A stretch of 64,000 bases of DNA, from contig NZ_SBJH01000026.1 in NCBI RefSeq assembly GCF_004368405.1, positions 1 to 64,000 of the forward strand, written 5' to 3'. Below the pieces are notes generated by a model. It was not told where the DNA came from. It did not search any database and saw only the letters and a list, made by a program, of their open reading frames with translations. A program made the position numbers and the translations under genes. Below, piece by piece: positions 10,301-17,293 of this stretch; positions within the stretch are counted from its first letter, which is position 1; the number at the start of each line of letters is the position of its first letter. The stretch is from Olivibacter sp. XZL3. GTDB taxonomy: Bacteria; Bacteroidota; Bacteroidia; Sphingobacteriales; Sphingobacteriaceae.

Positions 10301-10376
10301 TCTGTTCTTGCGCAAAAGATATCGCCGAAAGAAACATAAACAAAACCATTAGGCAGTACGTAAATCTGTACCTCAT
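7359..10376 (-). CDS. SusC/RagA TonB-dependent glycan transporter
   Basis: I start it at 10376 (1005 residues). The longer frame to 10568 adds 64 residues without export character, whereas MRYRFTYCLMVLFMFLSAIS followed by FAQ is a good signal peptide. A CarboxypepD_reg-like domain follows (about 25-105, ITIQGKVTDSLDGTGIPGV). Then come the SusC signature VVVGYGTQRR, a TonB plug with QVRIRGVGSITGNQNPIYVVDGV, and a 22-strand-type barrel ending in an aromatic-flanked strand (FGLNLTF). There is no N-terminal anti-sigma interaction (STN) domain, which agrees with control by the neighbouring membrane regulator instead of an ECF/anti-sigma pair. It imports oligosaccharides captured by the SusD protein encoded 4 nt downstream. 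Confidence 0.95.
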   Translation of the reverse strand: MRYRFTYCLMVLFMFLSAISFAQEQITIQGKVTDSLDGTGIPGVSVLMKGTGKGTQTDGEGNYSITVPSNATLVFSFISYRRQEIAVNNQTTINVTLASENQELDQVVVVGYGTQRRSQIVGSVSSVKSEEITKQPVLTAAQGLQGKASGVQINASGQPGSQPQVRIRGVGSITGNQNPIYVVDGVITDDITNINNSDIASIEVLKDASAQAIYGSRAGNGVILVTTKTGQSGKMQINVNAYAGFRNMTSKVDMAGARDYAIYTNEAIINGTNEGETPELLFDPNNLPSQTTDWMDAVTRQGLVHNYDVSVSGSSEKTNYYFSAGYFGDQGILKGSKYDRFNARVNNEYKIAPILSVGHNLTVTYSKSNNIPASVFASAYRMSPAAPIYNEDGSYGYQPGLNVGNSIATINYTNDFTNTLRLQGNGFISLKPVEGLTLRSDFNFDKTNGDGLQYAPVYTVFSAQQNNRSRLNVLDNSRFYYIWNNQASYTKIFEDKHEINATLGYSFERDRATRSNVRVLDVPNQRNLWYISQGDVSTITIDPNNNVNGGDLVRRQSIFGRLTYTYNSRYNISGSLRRDGSSSFPVNNKWGTFYSIGGSWNIGEEDFMKDQDLFDYLRLRVGYGKVGNDISISGNNLAALLGVSQTGYYPFGFPNFDPVLGVNYNQIRDAGASWETTKGVDAGLEFGLIQGKLSGSFGYYNKLTDAYVPVTIPSLFGDADRVVYSQAARVRNRGFEVALNWDNRVNDDFSYRFGGNVTFNKNIVDEVAGNLRLQGGSLGNGQITTLTQVGQPVGSFWVYETTGFDEQGNFTYRDLNEDGVIDDNDRIFAGSYQPKAYFGFNAGFNYKKWDFAFDLYGNLGNKIFNGKRAVRFGNDAVEQEVFANRWTPQNQNAVSPAASNTIPRPSTYYVESGNFLRVNNITLGYTFDDQKWAFLKDSRLRIFATAQNPFVFKSYSGFTPEIGGATSGNISDADRRNAGSAINSGIELDVYPIYSTYMFGLNLTF

Positions 10377-10626
10377 AGCTTTTTCCGATTGGTTATTAAT
10401 TGTCGTTTTAAATATAGTCTTGGCACCTACACCTCCCAAAGTGAGTATGCCCTTCTTTTGGTTAACAAAGCAAAGTTGTCCGATTGTTTTAAAATTCGGA
10501 AAAAAAAAGCCTCTACATCTATACATCAAATGGAAAATCACTTGCTCATCGCATATCGATAAAATCATAAATTACTGTTAAACAATTGCATGGCAATAGA
10601 AAACACCTCTCATCCTAAGGGGTGAG

Positions 10627-10643
10627 TGTGTACTTAATACACA
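10627..10643. promoter_or_regulatory. perfect palindrome upstream of susC, candidate operator
   Basis: TGTGTA-CTTAA-TACACA is a perfect 6+6 inverted repeat lying about 250 bp upstream of the susC start. The 372-bp gap it sits in (10377-10748) separates susC from the regulator gene and holds no gene. I found no good TAnnTTTG promoter element in this gap on the minus strand, which would suit a promoter that needs an activator. Next to it, CTCATCC/GGGGTGAG (10608-10625) is a weaker hairpin. Assignment as the regulator's binding site is inference. Confidence 0.35.
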
Positions 10644-10748
10644 TAGCACTTGATGAGGGAATGATGTAGTGTTTTTTGATGTATGTAGGGCTGTAAGGCT
10701 ATGGACGATACGCTTCTTCGTAATGAAGATAGCTCTATGTCGATAAAG

Positions 10749-13682
10749 CTAGATACCCATTAAAAATTCGGTAAGGTTTTGGTCGTGCTCAAGATTCAAC
10801 TTTTTCCGCAACCTGTAGCGGCGTATTTCAACTCCACGCGTGCTGATGTTTAGTAGAGAGGCGATCTCTTTGCTGGACATATTCATACGCAAATAAGCAC
10901 ATAGCTTTAGGTCATTAGGCACTAATTCCGGATAGTTGGTTTTTAACTTTTTAAAGAAGTTTTCATGAGCCTCGTTGAAACTTTCTTCAAAAAGGTTCCA
11001 GTCGCGTTCGTCACTGCGGGCATCGTCTATTATCTTACTGATTCTTTTTAGTTGGTCGGTGGACAATTTTCGGCCATCAGCGTCTTTTAACTGCAGCAAC
11101 TCATCGTGTACATTATTGAGTAGCTCATTCTTGTAAACAATATTCATAGCCGAATTTGCCAGCTCCCTATTTTTGCCTGCCAGCTCTTTCTCTAGCTGAG
11201 TGTTTTTTAACTTAAACAGTCGCTGTTCATTCTCCAACATTTCCTTTTGCAGTCGCTCTTCTTGTTCGTGCAACATTTGTTTCTGCGTTTCTTCCTGATG
11301 TTTTTTAAGCTTATACAGATAATAACGTCTCGCCCCATAAAGCAAAAGCAAAAACAGTATCGTATAAATTATCCAAGCGGCACCACTTTGGTACCAAGGA
11401 GCCGCTATCTCAAACGCTAACAGGCTTTCAGGACTTATCCTTCCGTTAATTTTCGCCCGCACCCTAAAAATGTATTGCCCCGGTGAGAGATTCGTAAACT
11501 CTTTTTGGGTTACGGCACTCCATGCGGACCAGTTTTTAGCGTTTCCATCTAATTGGTACTGAAACTGCACCGCGTTGATGGAGAAATGTGGTAAAGCGTA
11601 GGTGATGCGAATATTGTTTTGTTTGGCGGTTAAAATAACATCGTCCACCTTATAAAACGCTATCGGCCTCGCTGTGCTGTCGGCAATATCTTCTATCTTC
11701 CGTATAATCGGCGCATTTATTTCCGCCCGCTTGGTATCAGCTGTCCTTCTATATAAAGCAAAACCATCGTCTAAACTGATCAACGACAAATTTGGCGTCA
11801 ATAGATTTACATTCTCATAGAAACTCAGCATTCGGTTGTTCAATACCGTAAAGCCTGTAGAGTCGATGTTTACCCGGCCCCCTTCTCCGAAACTTACTAA
11901 GGCGAGGTGTCCTTTACGAATAAACCAGTATTTACCGTCAGCTGCCGGCACTACTTTATTGGCGTTAGCAAAGGTCCCTAAGCGCTCGTTCAGCTGTGAA
12001 TAGGCGTGAAAGCGGTCGGCGATCTCATCGTGCAGATAAAACCCCGAATCCGTTGCAAAAACCACTCGCCCGGCTAAATCAAACACATTGATATAAAGGC
12101 TTTGCGGAAGTCCATCCTCTTCGGTGTATTTTTTTTGCTGCTGAACGACGGTCTTGTCATTATTCAACTGCAATGCATAGAGCCCCTTATATCCACTCAC
12201 CCAAAATCGTTGATTGCTTAGCTGCTGAAGATATTGGACCGGTTCGTTAAAGTTTCGTATTTTCTGATCGAACTCCCAGCCCTTGCCGCTCCTCTTAAAT
12301 AGCGCCAAGCCCGTATAGGTTCCTTGTATAAGGCTATCAGCCTTGTCGCTCAACGTATGCAGCGAATAGCCACCTGTAACCGTTGATAACCATTGCAGTT
12401 TGTCGCCATTAACCCTGAATGTGCCATTATTATGTCCACAGAGTAAGTCATCGCCTATTGAATAGAGCTCCCAAACCTGTCCCTGCGAGCCTTCTACCAA
12501 GTGAAAATCAAAGCGATTATTGGTTGCGGGCCACTTACTGTAATAGAGTCCCTGATTTGTGCCTATATATAATCTGCCCTCGTAAATCTTTGAGGTATAA
12601 ACCGTGCCCAATATCCCAGCGCGATCGTCAAAATAATAAATCGGTGAATTGATTTCGATACGATCGATTCCGTTATCCAGACCCGCCCATATGTTCTGAA
12701 AGGTATCTTTCTGTAGGCTTAAAACGGTATTATTTTGCAGCCCATTACTTTTATTAATATGCTGGATGAGTTTCCCGGTTTGATCAAGGATATATACGCC
12801 GTTTAAAATAGTACCGAAGACGTAACGGTTCCCCAGGACTTTAAGTCCATTATTGAGTTGATATTGGCGTAGCGCTTTATCGGCTTCATTATTCCATGGT
12901 TTGACGGATCCGTTTTCAAAGAGAAATAGACCGCTCTTTGCGGTACCTATCAATAAGCGCTGCGAATCAAAAGGGAGGATGGAGAGGACGATCGAATTAC
13001 CGTAGCGCTCTTTATCCACAAGCTTGATTAACTTGCCTTCTTTAAATTCAAATAATCCCTTCGATATGATTTCAACAACATAGCGTTTGTTTACCTGATA
13101 TAGAAAAAGAAATGGATCTTTTGTTTTCAGCACAGACAATTTCCCGTCCTGGTAGGTATAGATAGCCGAAAAGGATTGGAAAAGCACCTTTTCTTCATCC
13201 ACATAAATCTTCCAGATTTCGTCGTGAAGCTTATCCGCCGCTTTTAGCTGATCGCTGAGCGAGTGGTAGACGAGCTGTCCAAATGAATCTCTTTCCCACA
13301 CACCGAACTGGCCAAAGCCACCGGTATAAACTTTACCATCTTTTCCGGCCGCAACCGCTCGCACCAAAATCTTTCCGGGCATCGTGCTTTGGTTCCAGTG
13401 CTGCCCATCAAAAGATAAGAGGCCGTCACTGTTGGCAAAATACATCCGGCCGTCAGGGCCATAGCTTGCCGACCAATTTTGGTTTCCTGCTTGATAAGAT
13501 GTCTTCGAATAATTTTGAACGAGCGGAGCTCCTGCAAAATGGGCATCGCCGGAGACAGGAGCTACGGAAGAAATCGGAACCTTAACCTTTGATCTATTTA
13601 CCTGCCCAGTCGCCGAGTATGGCGCTGGGCTAAGAAATAAAAGAGCAAGTAGCTTTAAGGAAAAAGACCCGATACCGCGCAT
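10749..13682 (-). CDS. SusR-like membrane-spanning regulator: beta-propeller sensor, Y_Y_Y domain, LuxR-type HTH
   Basis: This 977-residue protein senses outside the cytoplasm and binds DNA inside it. After a signal sequence (1-26) come two seven-blade-type propellers built from two-component-propeller repeats (about 50-640; for example VLSLQKDTFQNIWAGLDNGI). A Y_Y_Y domain follows (about 690-765), then one membrane helix (IIYTILFLLLLYGA), a long coiled coil (about 790-870), and a C-terminal helix-turn-helix (MSSKEIASLLNISTRGVEIR). Unlike hybrid two-component sensors it has no histidine kinase or receiver, so the signal must pass straight to the DNA-binding end. It is encoded just upstream of susC on the same strand, the usual place for a locus regulator. 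Its inducer is unknown. Confidence 0.88.
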   Translation of the reverse strand: MRGIGSFSLKLLALLFLSPAPYSATGQVNRSKVKVPISSVAPVSGDAHFAGAPLVQNYSKTSYQAGNQNWSASYGPDGRMYFANSDGLLSFDGQHWNQSTMPGKILVRAVAAGKDGKVYTGGFGQFGVWERDSFGQLVYHSLSDQLKAADKLHDEIWKIYVDEEKVLFQSFSAIYTYQDGKLSVLKTKDPFLFLYQVNKRYVVEIISKGLFEFKEGKLIKLVDKERYGNSIVLSILPFDSQRLLIGTAKSGLFLFENGSVKPWNNEADKALRQYQLNNGLKVLGNRYVFGTILNGVYILDQTGKLIQHINKSNGLQNNTVLSLQKDTFQNIWAGLDNGIDRIEINSPIYYFDDRAGILGTVYTSKIYEGRLYIGTNQGLYYSKWPATNNRFDFHLVEGSQGQVWELYSIGDDLLCGHNNGTFRVNGDKLQWLSTVTGGYSLHTLSDKADSLIQGTYTGLALFKRSGKGWEFDQKIRNFNEPVQYLQQLSNQRFWVSGYKGLYALQLNNDKTVVQQQKKYTEEDGLPQSLYINVFDLAGRVVFATDSGFYLHDEIADRFHAYSQLNERLGTFANANKVVPAADGKYWFIRKGHLALVSFGEGGRVNIDSTGFTVLNNRMLSFYENVNLLTPNLSLISLDDGFALYRRTADTKRAEINAPIIRKIEDIADSTARPIAFYKVDDVILTAKQNNIRITYALPHFSINAVQFQYQLDGNAKNWSAWSAVTQKEFTNLSPGQYIFRVRAKINGRISPESLLAFEIAAPWYQSGAAWIIYTILFLLLLYGARRYYLYKLKKHQEETQKQMLHEQEERLQKEMLENEQRLFKLKNTQLEKELAGKNRELANSAMNIVYKNELLNNVHDELLQLKDADGRKLSTDQLKRISKIIDDARSDERDWNLFEESFNEAHENFFKKLKTNYPELVPNDLKLCAYLRMNMSSKEIASLLNISTRGVEIRRYRLRKKLNLEHDQNLTEFLMGI

Positions 13683-13692
13683 ATAAGCTATA

Positions 13693-14658
13693 TTAGGTCT
13701 TTGCCTCGAATTTTTTATGCTTTCTCTTGCTGAGGTTTACAGCCTGCGGAATTTTAACATAATATCCGGTGCCATCATATGGTCTTTTCCGAGGGTGTTC
13801 TTTACAGGCCTCCGAGCAGCATCCATCCATTTTCCAACCGCAATCGTCACACTGAGTGAAATGTTCATTACACTCAGGATTAGCGCAATTGATCATTTTT
13901 GCTGTCTGTTTACCGCAATTGTGACAAGTAGAGACGACGGTAGGGTTCACGGTGTTTACCTCAACAGCCACCCGATTGTCAAACACATAGCATTTTCCTT
14001 CGAAGTCTTTTCCTCCTGCCTCTTTGCCGTACTTGATAATGCCTCCGTGCAGCTGATAAACGTTTTCGAAGCCTTCGTGAAGCAACAATGCCGATGCCTT
14101 TTCACATTTAATGCCACCGGTGCAGTAGGTAAGAATTTTCTTATCCTTATATTTAGCCAGTTCATTAATCTTCTCCGGAAACTCCCTGAAATTTTCAATA
14201 TCCAAGCGAATCGCATTTTTGAAGTGGCCGACTTTATGTTCATAGTCAGAACGTACGTCTAGTACAACTACGTCGTCTCGGTCTTTCATCTCCAAGAACT
14301 CGTTCGGATCTAAATGAATCCCTGTCTTCTTGGTTGGATCTATGATCTGCGGATTGCGTAGACCAGAATGCACAATCTCAGGTTTGTATCGACAATGCAT
14401 TTTAATAAATGAAGGCTCTTCTACTTCATCTATTTTGAAGTCGGTTTTGGCAAAACGAGGATCGGCATGCACAGCATCCATATAGGCTTTACAGGACTCC
14501 GATGTACCAGACACCGTTCCGTTCAGTCCTTCATCGGCGACGATAATCCGCCCTACAAGCCCTAATGACTTGCAAAATGCTAAATGGTCTTCGGCAAATT
14601 TTTCTGCGTTCTCTATTGGGCTGTAACAGTAATACAGCAAGGTTTGATATGTTTTCAT
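13693..14658 (-). CDS. trhO: TrhO (YceA) tRNA uridine-34 hydroxylase, rhodanese family
   Basis: This 321-residue cytoplasmic enzyme belongs to the UPF0176/YceA group, which hydroxylates the wobble uridine of some tRNAs on the way to 5-methoxyuridine. The N-terminal domain (YYCYSPIENAE, VADEGLNGTVSG) is followed by a rhodanese domain whose active-site loop is TYCTGGIKCEKAS. A Cys-rich tail (CHNCGKQ, CANPEC, CDDCGW, CCSEAC) follows and probably binds zinc. Length and motif order fit the family. The gene ends 10 nt before the start of the carbohydrate-locus regulator, so read-through into that gene is possible. No functional link between the two is evident. Confidence 0.93.
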   Translation of the reverse strand: MKTYQTLLYYCYSPIENAEKFAEDHLAFCKSLGLVGRIIVADEGLNGTVSGTSESCKAYMDAVHADPRFAKTDFKIDEVEEPSFIKMHCRYKPEIVHSGLRNPQIIDPTKKTGIHLDPNEFLEMKDRDDVVVLDVRSDYEHKVGHFKNAIRLDIENFREFPEKINELAKYKDKKILTYCTGGIKCEKASALLLHEGFENVYQLHGGIIKYGKEAGGKDFEGKCYVFDNRVAVEVNTVNPTVVSTCHNCGKQTAKMINCANPECNEHFTQCDDCGWKMDGCCSEACKEHPRKRPYDGTGYYVKIPQAVNLSKRKHKKFEAKT

Positions 14659-14706
14659 ATGTCATTGATACCGCTGCAAACGGCGTTTAATGTTTTTTTT
14701 AAGCTG

Positions 14707-14714
14707 CAAAGATA
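14707..14714 (-). promoter_or_regulatory. -7 promoter element for trhO
   Basis: CAAAGATA on the plus strand is TATCTTTG read on the minus strand, an exact match to the Bacteroidota TAnnTTTG element. It lies 48 nt upstream of the trhO start. No TTTG is seen at the expected -33 position. Confidence 0.5.
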
Positions 14715-15005
14715 AGAATTATTTACTTTCTTTATTAAAAAGGACTTATCTGGAAAAATCAACATGCAATACAATGTTTAGTTAAAAATCACTATCTTAG
14801 GCTATCATCTTAGCGGCTTCATTATAATCTGCGTGTGTAGTCAATTTCAAAATTTTCAATAACCTGTATAGCTATATCAGGATAAGACACCGATGGGGCG
14901 GATCCACATCAAGTCCACGTCAACTCCACATTAAATTCACCTCAAATCCATTTGTCATTTAGCGTAGGTATAGTGTACCTTCTATGTTCTTGTTCTTCCA
15001 TTGTT

Positions 15006-15070
15006 TTGGAACAGTTCCAAGGTCATACGCCAATAGAAGGCCCGACCCTTCGGCTTTGCTCAGGGTGACG
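15006..15070. repeat. intergenic palindrome and repeat-like element
   Basis: The gap 14715-15170 has no gene I can support. It contains TTGGAAC-A-GTTCCAA, a perfect 15-bp palindrome at 15006-15020. It also contains CCCTTCGGCTTTGCTCAGGG inside 15044-15070, which resembles the TCACCCTGAGC...GAAGGG intergenic repeats scattered in many bacterial genomes. Just after (about 15079-15120) is a drifting hexamer tract of CTGCAA/CTGGTA/CTGCTA units. Short phased TCAAxTCCAC units appear near 14907-14950. None recurs elsewhere in this window. Confidence 0.45.
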
Positions 15071-15170
15071 ACTGCACGAGCGTCTGCTAGTGCTACTGCA
15101 ACTGCAACTGGTACTGCTACTATTTTATCGCTCAACCGAACAGCCAATAACCAACAAACATAACACCTAA

Positions 15171-15204
15171 TTAACAGCAAGTTAACAATACACATGTTAC
15201 TTTG
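15171..15204 (+). promoter_or_regulatory. TTAACA-N5-TTAACA direct repeat and -7-like element
   Basis: TTAACA occurs at 15171-15176 and again at 15182-15187, an 11-bp period typical of PhoB/OmpR-family sites and identical in form to the Bacillus PhoP box. TACTTTG (one base short of TAnnTTTG) ends at 15204. The distance from the second TTAACA to TTTG is 13 nt, the same as in front of the DUF47-pit genes near 56.3 kb. TACACA-N8-TGTGTA (15189-15208) also overlaps the -7 element. The LpxH-like gene starts at 15225. Role as a phosphate-control site is inference. Confidence 0.4.
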
Positions 15205-15224
15205 TGTACCAAGTTTATACTTTG

Positions 15225-16073
15225 ATGTCAAAACGTCCAATAGAGCTGGTAGTTATCTCAGATGTTCATCTTGGGACCTACGGATGTCACGCTAAAGAGC
15301 TGCTCAGTTATCTCAAGAGCATAAAACCCGAAAAGATCATACTAAATGGGGATATTATCGATATCTGGCAATTCAGTAAGCGGTATTGGCCGGAAAGCCA
15401 TATGAAAGTCGTTCGCAAACTACTTAAGTTTGTAGCAGAAGGGGTTCCCGTCTATTATTTAACAGGCAATCACGATGAAATGTTACGGAAGTTTGCCGAC
15501 TTCAACCTGGGGTCACTACAGCTTAGTAACAAACTTATACTACCCCTATCAAAGGGCAATGCCTGGATATTTCATGGCGATATTTTTGACGTGACCATGC
15601 AACATTCCAAATGGCTCGCACGTCTTGGTGCTATTGGCTACGATTCACTTATTTTGCTCAACAGTTTTGTAAACTGGTGTTTGGTGAAAATGGGCAGAGG
15701 AAAAATGAGTTTTTCTAAGAAAATCAAAGCTAGCTTTAAGGATGCGGTTAAGTTTATCAACAACTTTGAAAAAACTTGTGCAGAACTGGCGATCGAAAAA
15801 GGATATCAATATGTAATCTGTGGCCATATCCACCAACCTGAAATACGACAGATCGAAACGGAAAACGGAAGGGTAACTTATTTAAATTCGGGCGACTGGG
15901 TAGAAAACCTTACGGCCTTGGAGTATAATAAAGGGATCTGGGATATCTATCGCTATAATAAAGACGAAATCGCCCTGATGGAAGCGGAAGACATCGATCC
16001 TTTCGAAAGTGAAGACCTAAATGAAAAGTTGAACGTAAACAAGTTATTGCAATTGTTAAAGGCTGAAGGTTAA
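15225..16073 (+). CDS. LpxH-like metallophosphoesterase (UDP-2,3-diacylglucosamine diphosphatase family)
   Basis: I start at ATG 15225 (MSKRPIELVVISDVHLG, 282 residues); a GTG at 15204 would add seven residues and overlap the promoter. All calcineurin-fold metal motifs are present in order: SDVHLG, NGDIIDIW, GNHDE, HGDIFD and GHIHQP. This arrangement is that of the LpxH/LpxI-replacing phosphoesterases that cleave UDP-2,3-diacylglucosamine to lipid X during lipid A synthesis. It may equally be one of the related envelope phosphoesterases of unknown substrate. The candidate phosphate-control box in front of it is a reason to keep that question open. It is a single-gene unit, 121 nt from the next start. 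Confidence 0.82.
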   Translation: MSKRPIELVVISDVHLGTYGCHAKELLSYLKSIKPEKIILNGDIIDIWQFSKRYWPESHMKVVRKLLKFVAEGVPVYYLTGNHDEMLRKFADFNLGSLQLSNKLILPLSKGNAWIFHGDIFDVTMQHSKWLARLGAIGYDSLILLNSFVNWCLVKMGRGKMSFSKKIKASFKDAVKFINNFEKTCAELAIEKGYQYVICGHIHQPEIRQIETENGRVTYLNSGDWVENLTALEYNKGIWDIYRYNKDEIALMEAEDIDPFESEDLNEKLNVNKLLQLLKAEG

Positions 16074-16194
16074 GAAATCATAACTTGGGACATACCGCCA
16101 ATTGCCTCTTGCTTTTTTTACGTTTTAATTTTTACTTTTCCCTTCTATTGCGCTAATATTGCACTCGTATATAGCTCAATAAAGGAAAAGCAGA

Positions 16195-17175
16195 ATGATT
16201 AATTTATTCAGGAAATTTACGCCCTCTAACCTGTTATTTTTAATAGTTATAGCTTTTCTTCTATGTATCGGCGCCTTCATCCACCTGCCTGAATCGTTTC
16301 ACCCCATACTTTTTGAGCAGGCGATTATGGCTTTTGTAAAAAATGCGAACGATTTGACCTTGACCCCGCTGTCGAGCGTTTTAATCACCTTAGTGCTAAC
16401 CGTTGCACAGGCTCTTTTACTAAACCGCATTGTTGATAATCACAATTTGCTGGGAAGGCCTACCTTTCTACCGGCATTGATGTATATTACCACCGCGAGT
16501 CTTTTGTTACCATTCCTCGCTTTAACGCCTACGCTGATCTGCAATTTTCTTTTAATTTGGATGATCGATAAATTGCTGAAGACCTATCATCGTCCGGAAG
16601 TAAAGTCTACTTTATATGATTTAGGCATGCTGGTGGCCTTGGGAACCCTGTTCTACTTCCCTTTCATCTTAATGTTCTTACTATTATGGACCGCCCTCAT
16701 TATATTTAGGCCCTTCGATTGGCGCGAATGGGTGGCCGGACTTCTCGGCTTCATAACGGTTTACTTTCTTCTCGGTATTATCTACCTGTGGAACGACCGC
16801 ATACGCGAGTTTTACGCAATTTGGAAACCTTTAGCAAATCCATTCCCGACATCATACGATATAGAGCTTTACGACTATTGGGTACTGCTTCCTTTAGCAC
16901 TCGTTTTAGTCCTTTTTCTGAATACACTTAGAGAAAACTTTTATAAAAGCATTGTTCACGTTAGGAAATCGTTTCAGCTGTTGTTCTTTATGTTTCTGTT
17001 TGGTGTTTTCTCTTACTATTTAAAATCCGATGCACCCCAATATCACTTCTTGATATGTGCGCCACCGATTTCTATTTATATGGCTTATTATTTTAATTTC
17101 GCTAAAACGCAGTGGTTTTACGAGAGCATCTATGCTATCTTACTCATTGCTATCTTATACTTTCAGCTTTTTTAA
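16195..17175 (+). CDS. multi-pass membrane protein of unknown function
   Basis: I recognise no enzymatic motif in this 326-residue protein. It has about eight hydrophobic helices (for example LLFLIVIAFLLCIGAFI, FPFILMFLLLWTALIIF, ALVLVLFLNTL) joined by short loops. A KSFQLLFFMFLFGVFSYYLK segment lies near 260-280. General shape and the MINLFRKFTPSN start resemble a Bacteroidota-specific membrane family often annotated as DUF6427, an assignment I hold loosely. The gene precedes an outer-membrane protein gene and lptC, so an envelope role is plausible but unproven. Confidence 0.75.
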   Translation: MINLFRKFTPSNLLFLIVIAFLLCIGAFIHLPESFHPILFEQAIMAFVKNANDLTLTPLSSVLITLVLTVAQALLLNRIVDNHNLLGRPTFLPALMYITTASLLLPFLALTPTLICNFLLIWMIDKLLKTYHRPEVKSTLYDLGMLVALGTLFYFPFILMFLLLWTALIIFRPFDWREWVAGLLGFITVYFLLGIIYLWNDRIREFYAIWKPLANPFPTSYDIELYDYWVLLPLALVLVLFLNTLRENFYKSIVHVRKSFQLLFFMFLFGVFSYYLKSDAPQYHFLICAPPISIYMAYYFNFAKTQWFYESIYAILLIAILYFQLF

Positions 17176-17193
17176 CCAAGTAAAACTGTGTGT

Positions 17194-17250
17194 TTTAACC
17201 TTTTTTAACAAAAACACCCTGCTTCACAACTAAAAAATAAATAGCTTTGC
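17194..17250 (+). promoter_or_regulatory. promoter region of the outer-membrane protein gene
   Basis: TAGCTTTG at 17242-17249 matches TAnnTTTG and lies 45 nt before the 17294 start. The 16 bases 17235-17250 are identical to the sdhC promoter bases 25751-25766. Further upstream, TTTAAC at 17194-17199 and 17204-17209 forms a 10-bp-period direct repeat like those found before htrA and before the 62506 gene. No clear -33 TTTG is present. Confidence 0.5.
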
Positions 17251-17293
17251 AATCTCGAATTGAGATATACAGCTTCATGAACAGTAGATCCGC

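Noticed and set aside
10377-10568. 64-residue N-terminal extension of SusC
   Set aside because: It would bury a clear signal peptide that starts at 10376.
14959-15240. 93-residue minus-strand frame with Ala/Val repeats
   Set aside because: Its low-complexity part comes from the hexamer tract and it overlaps the LpxH-like promoter and start.
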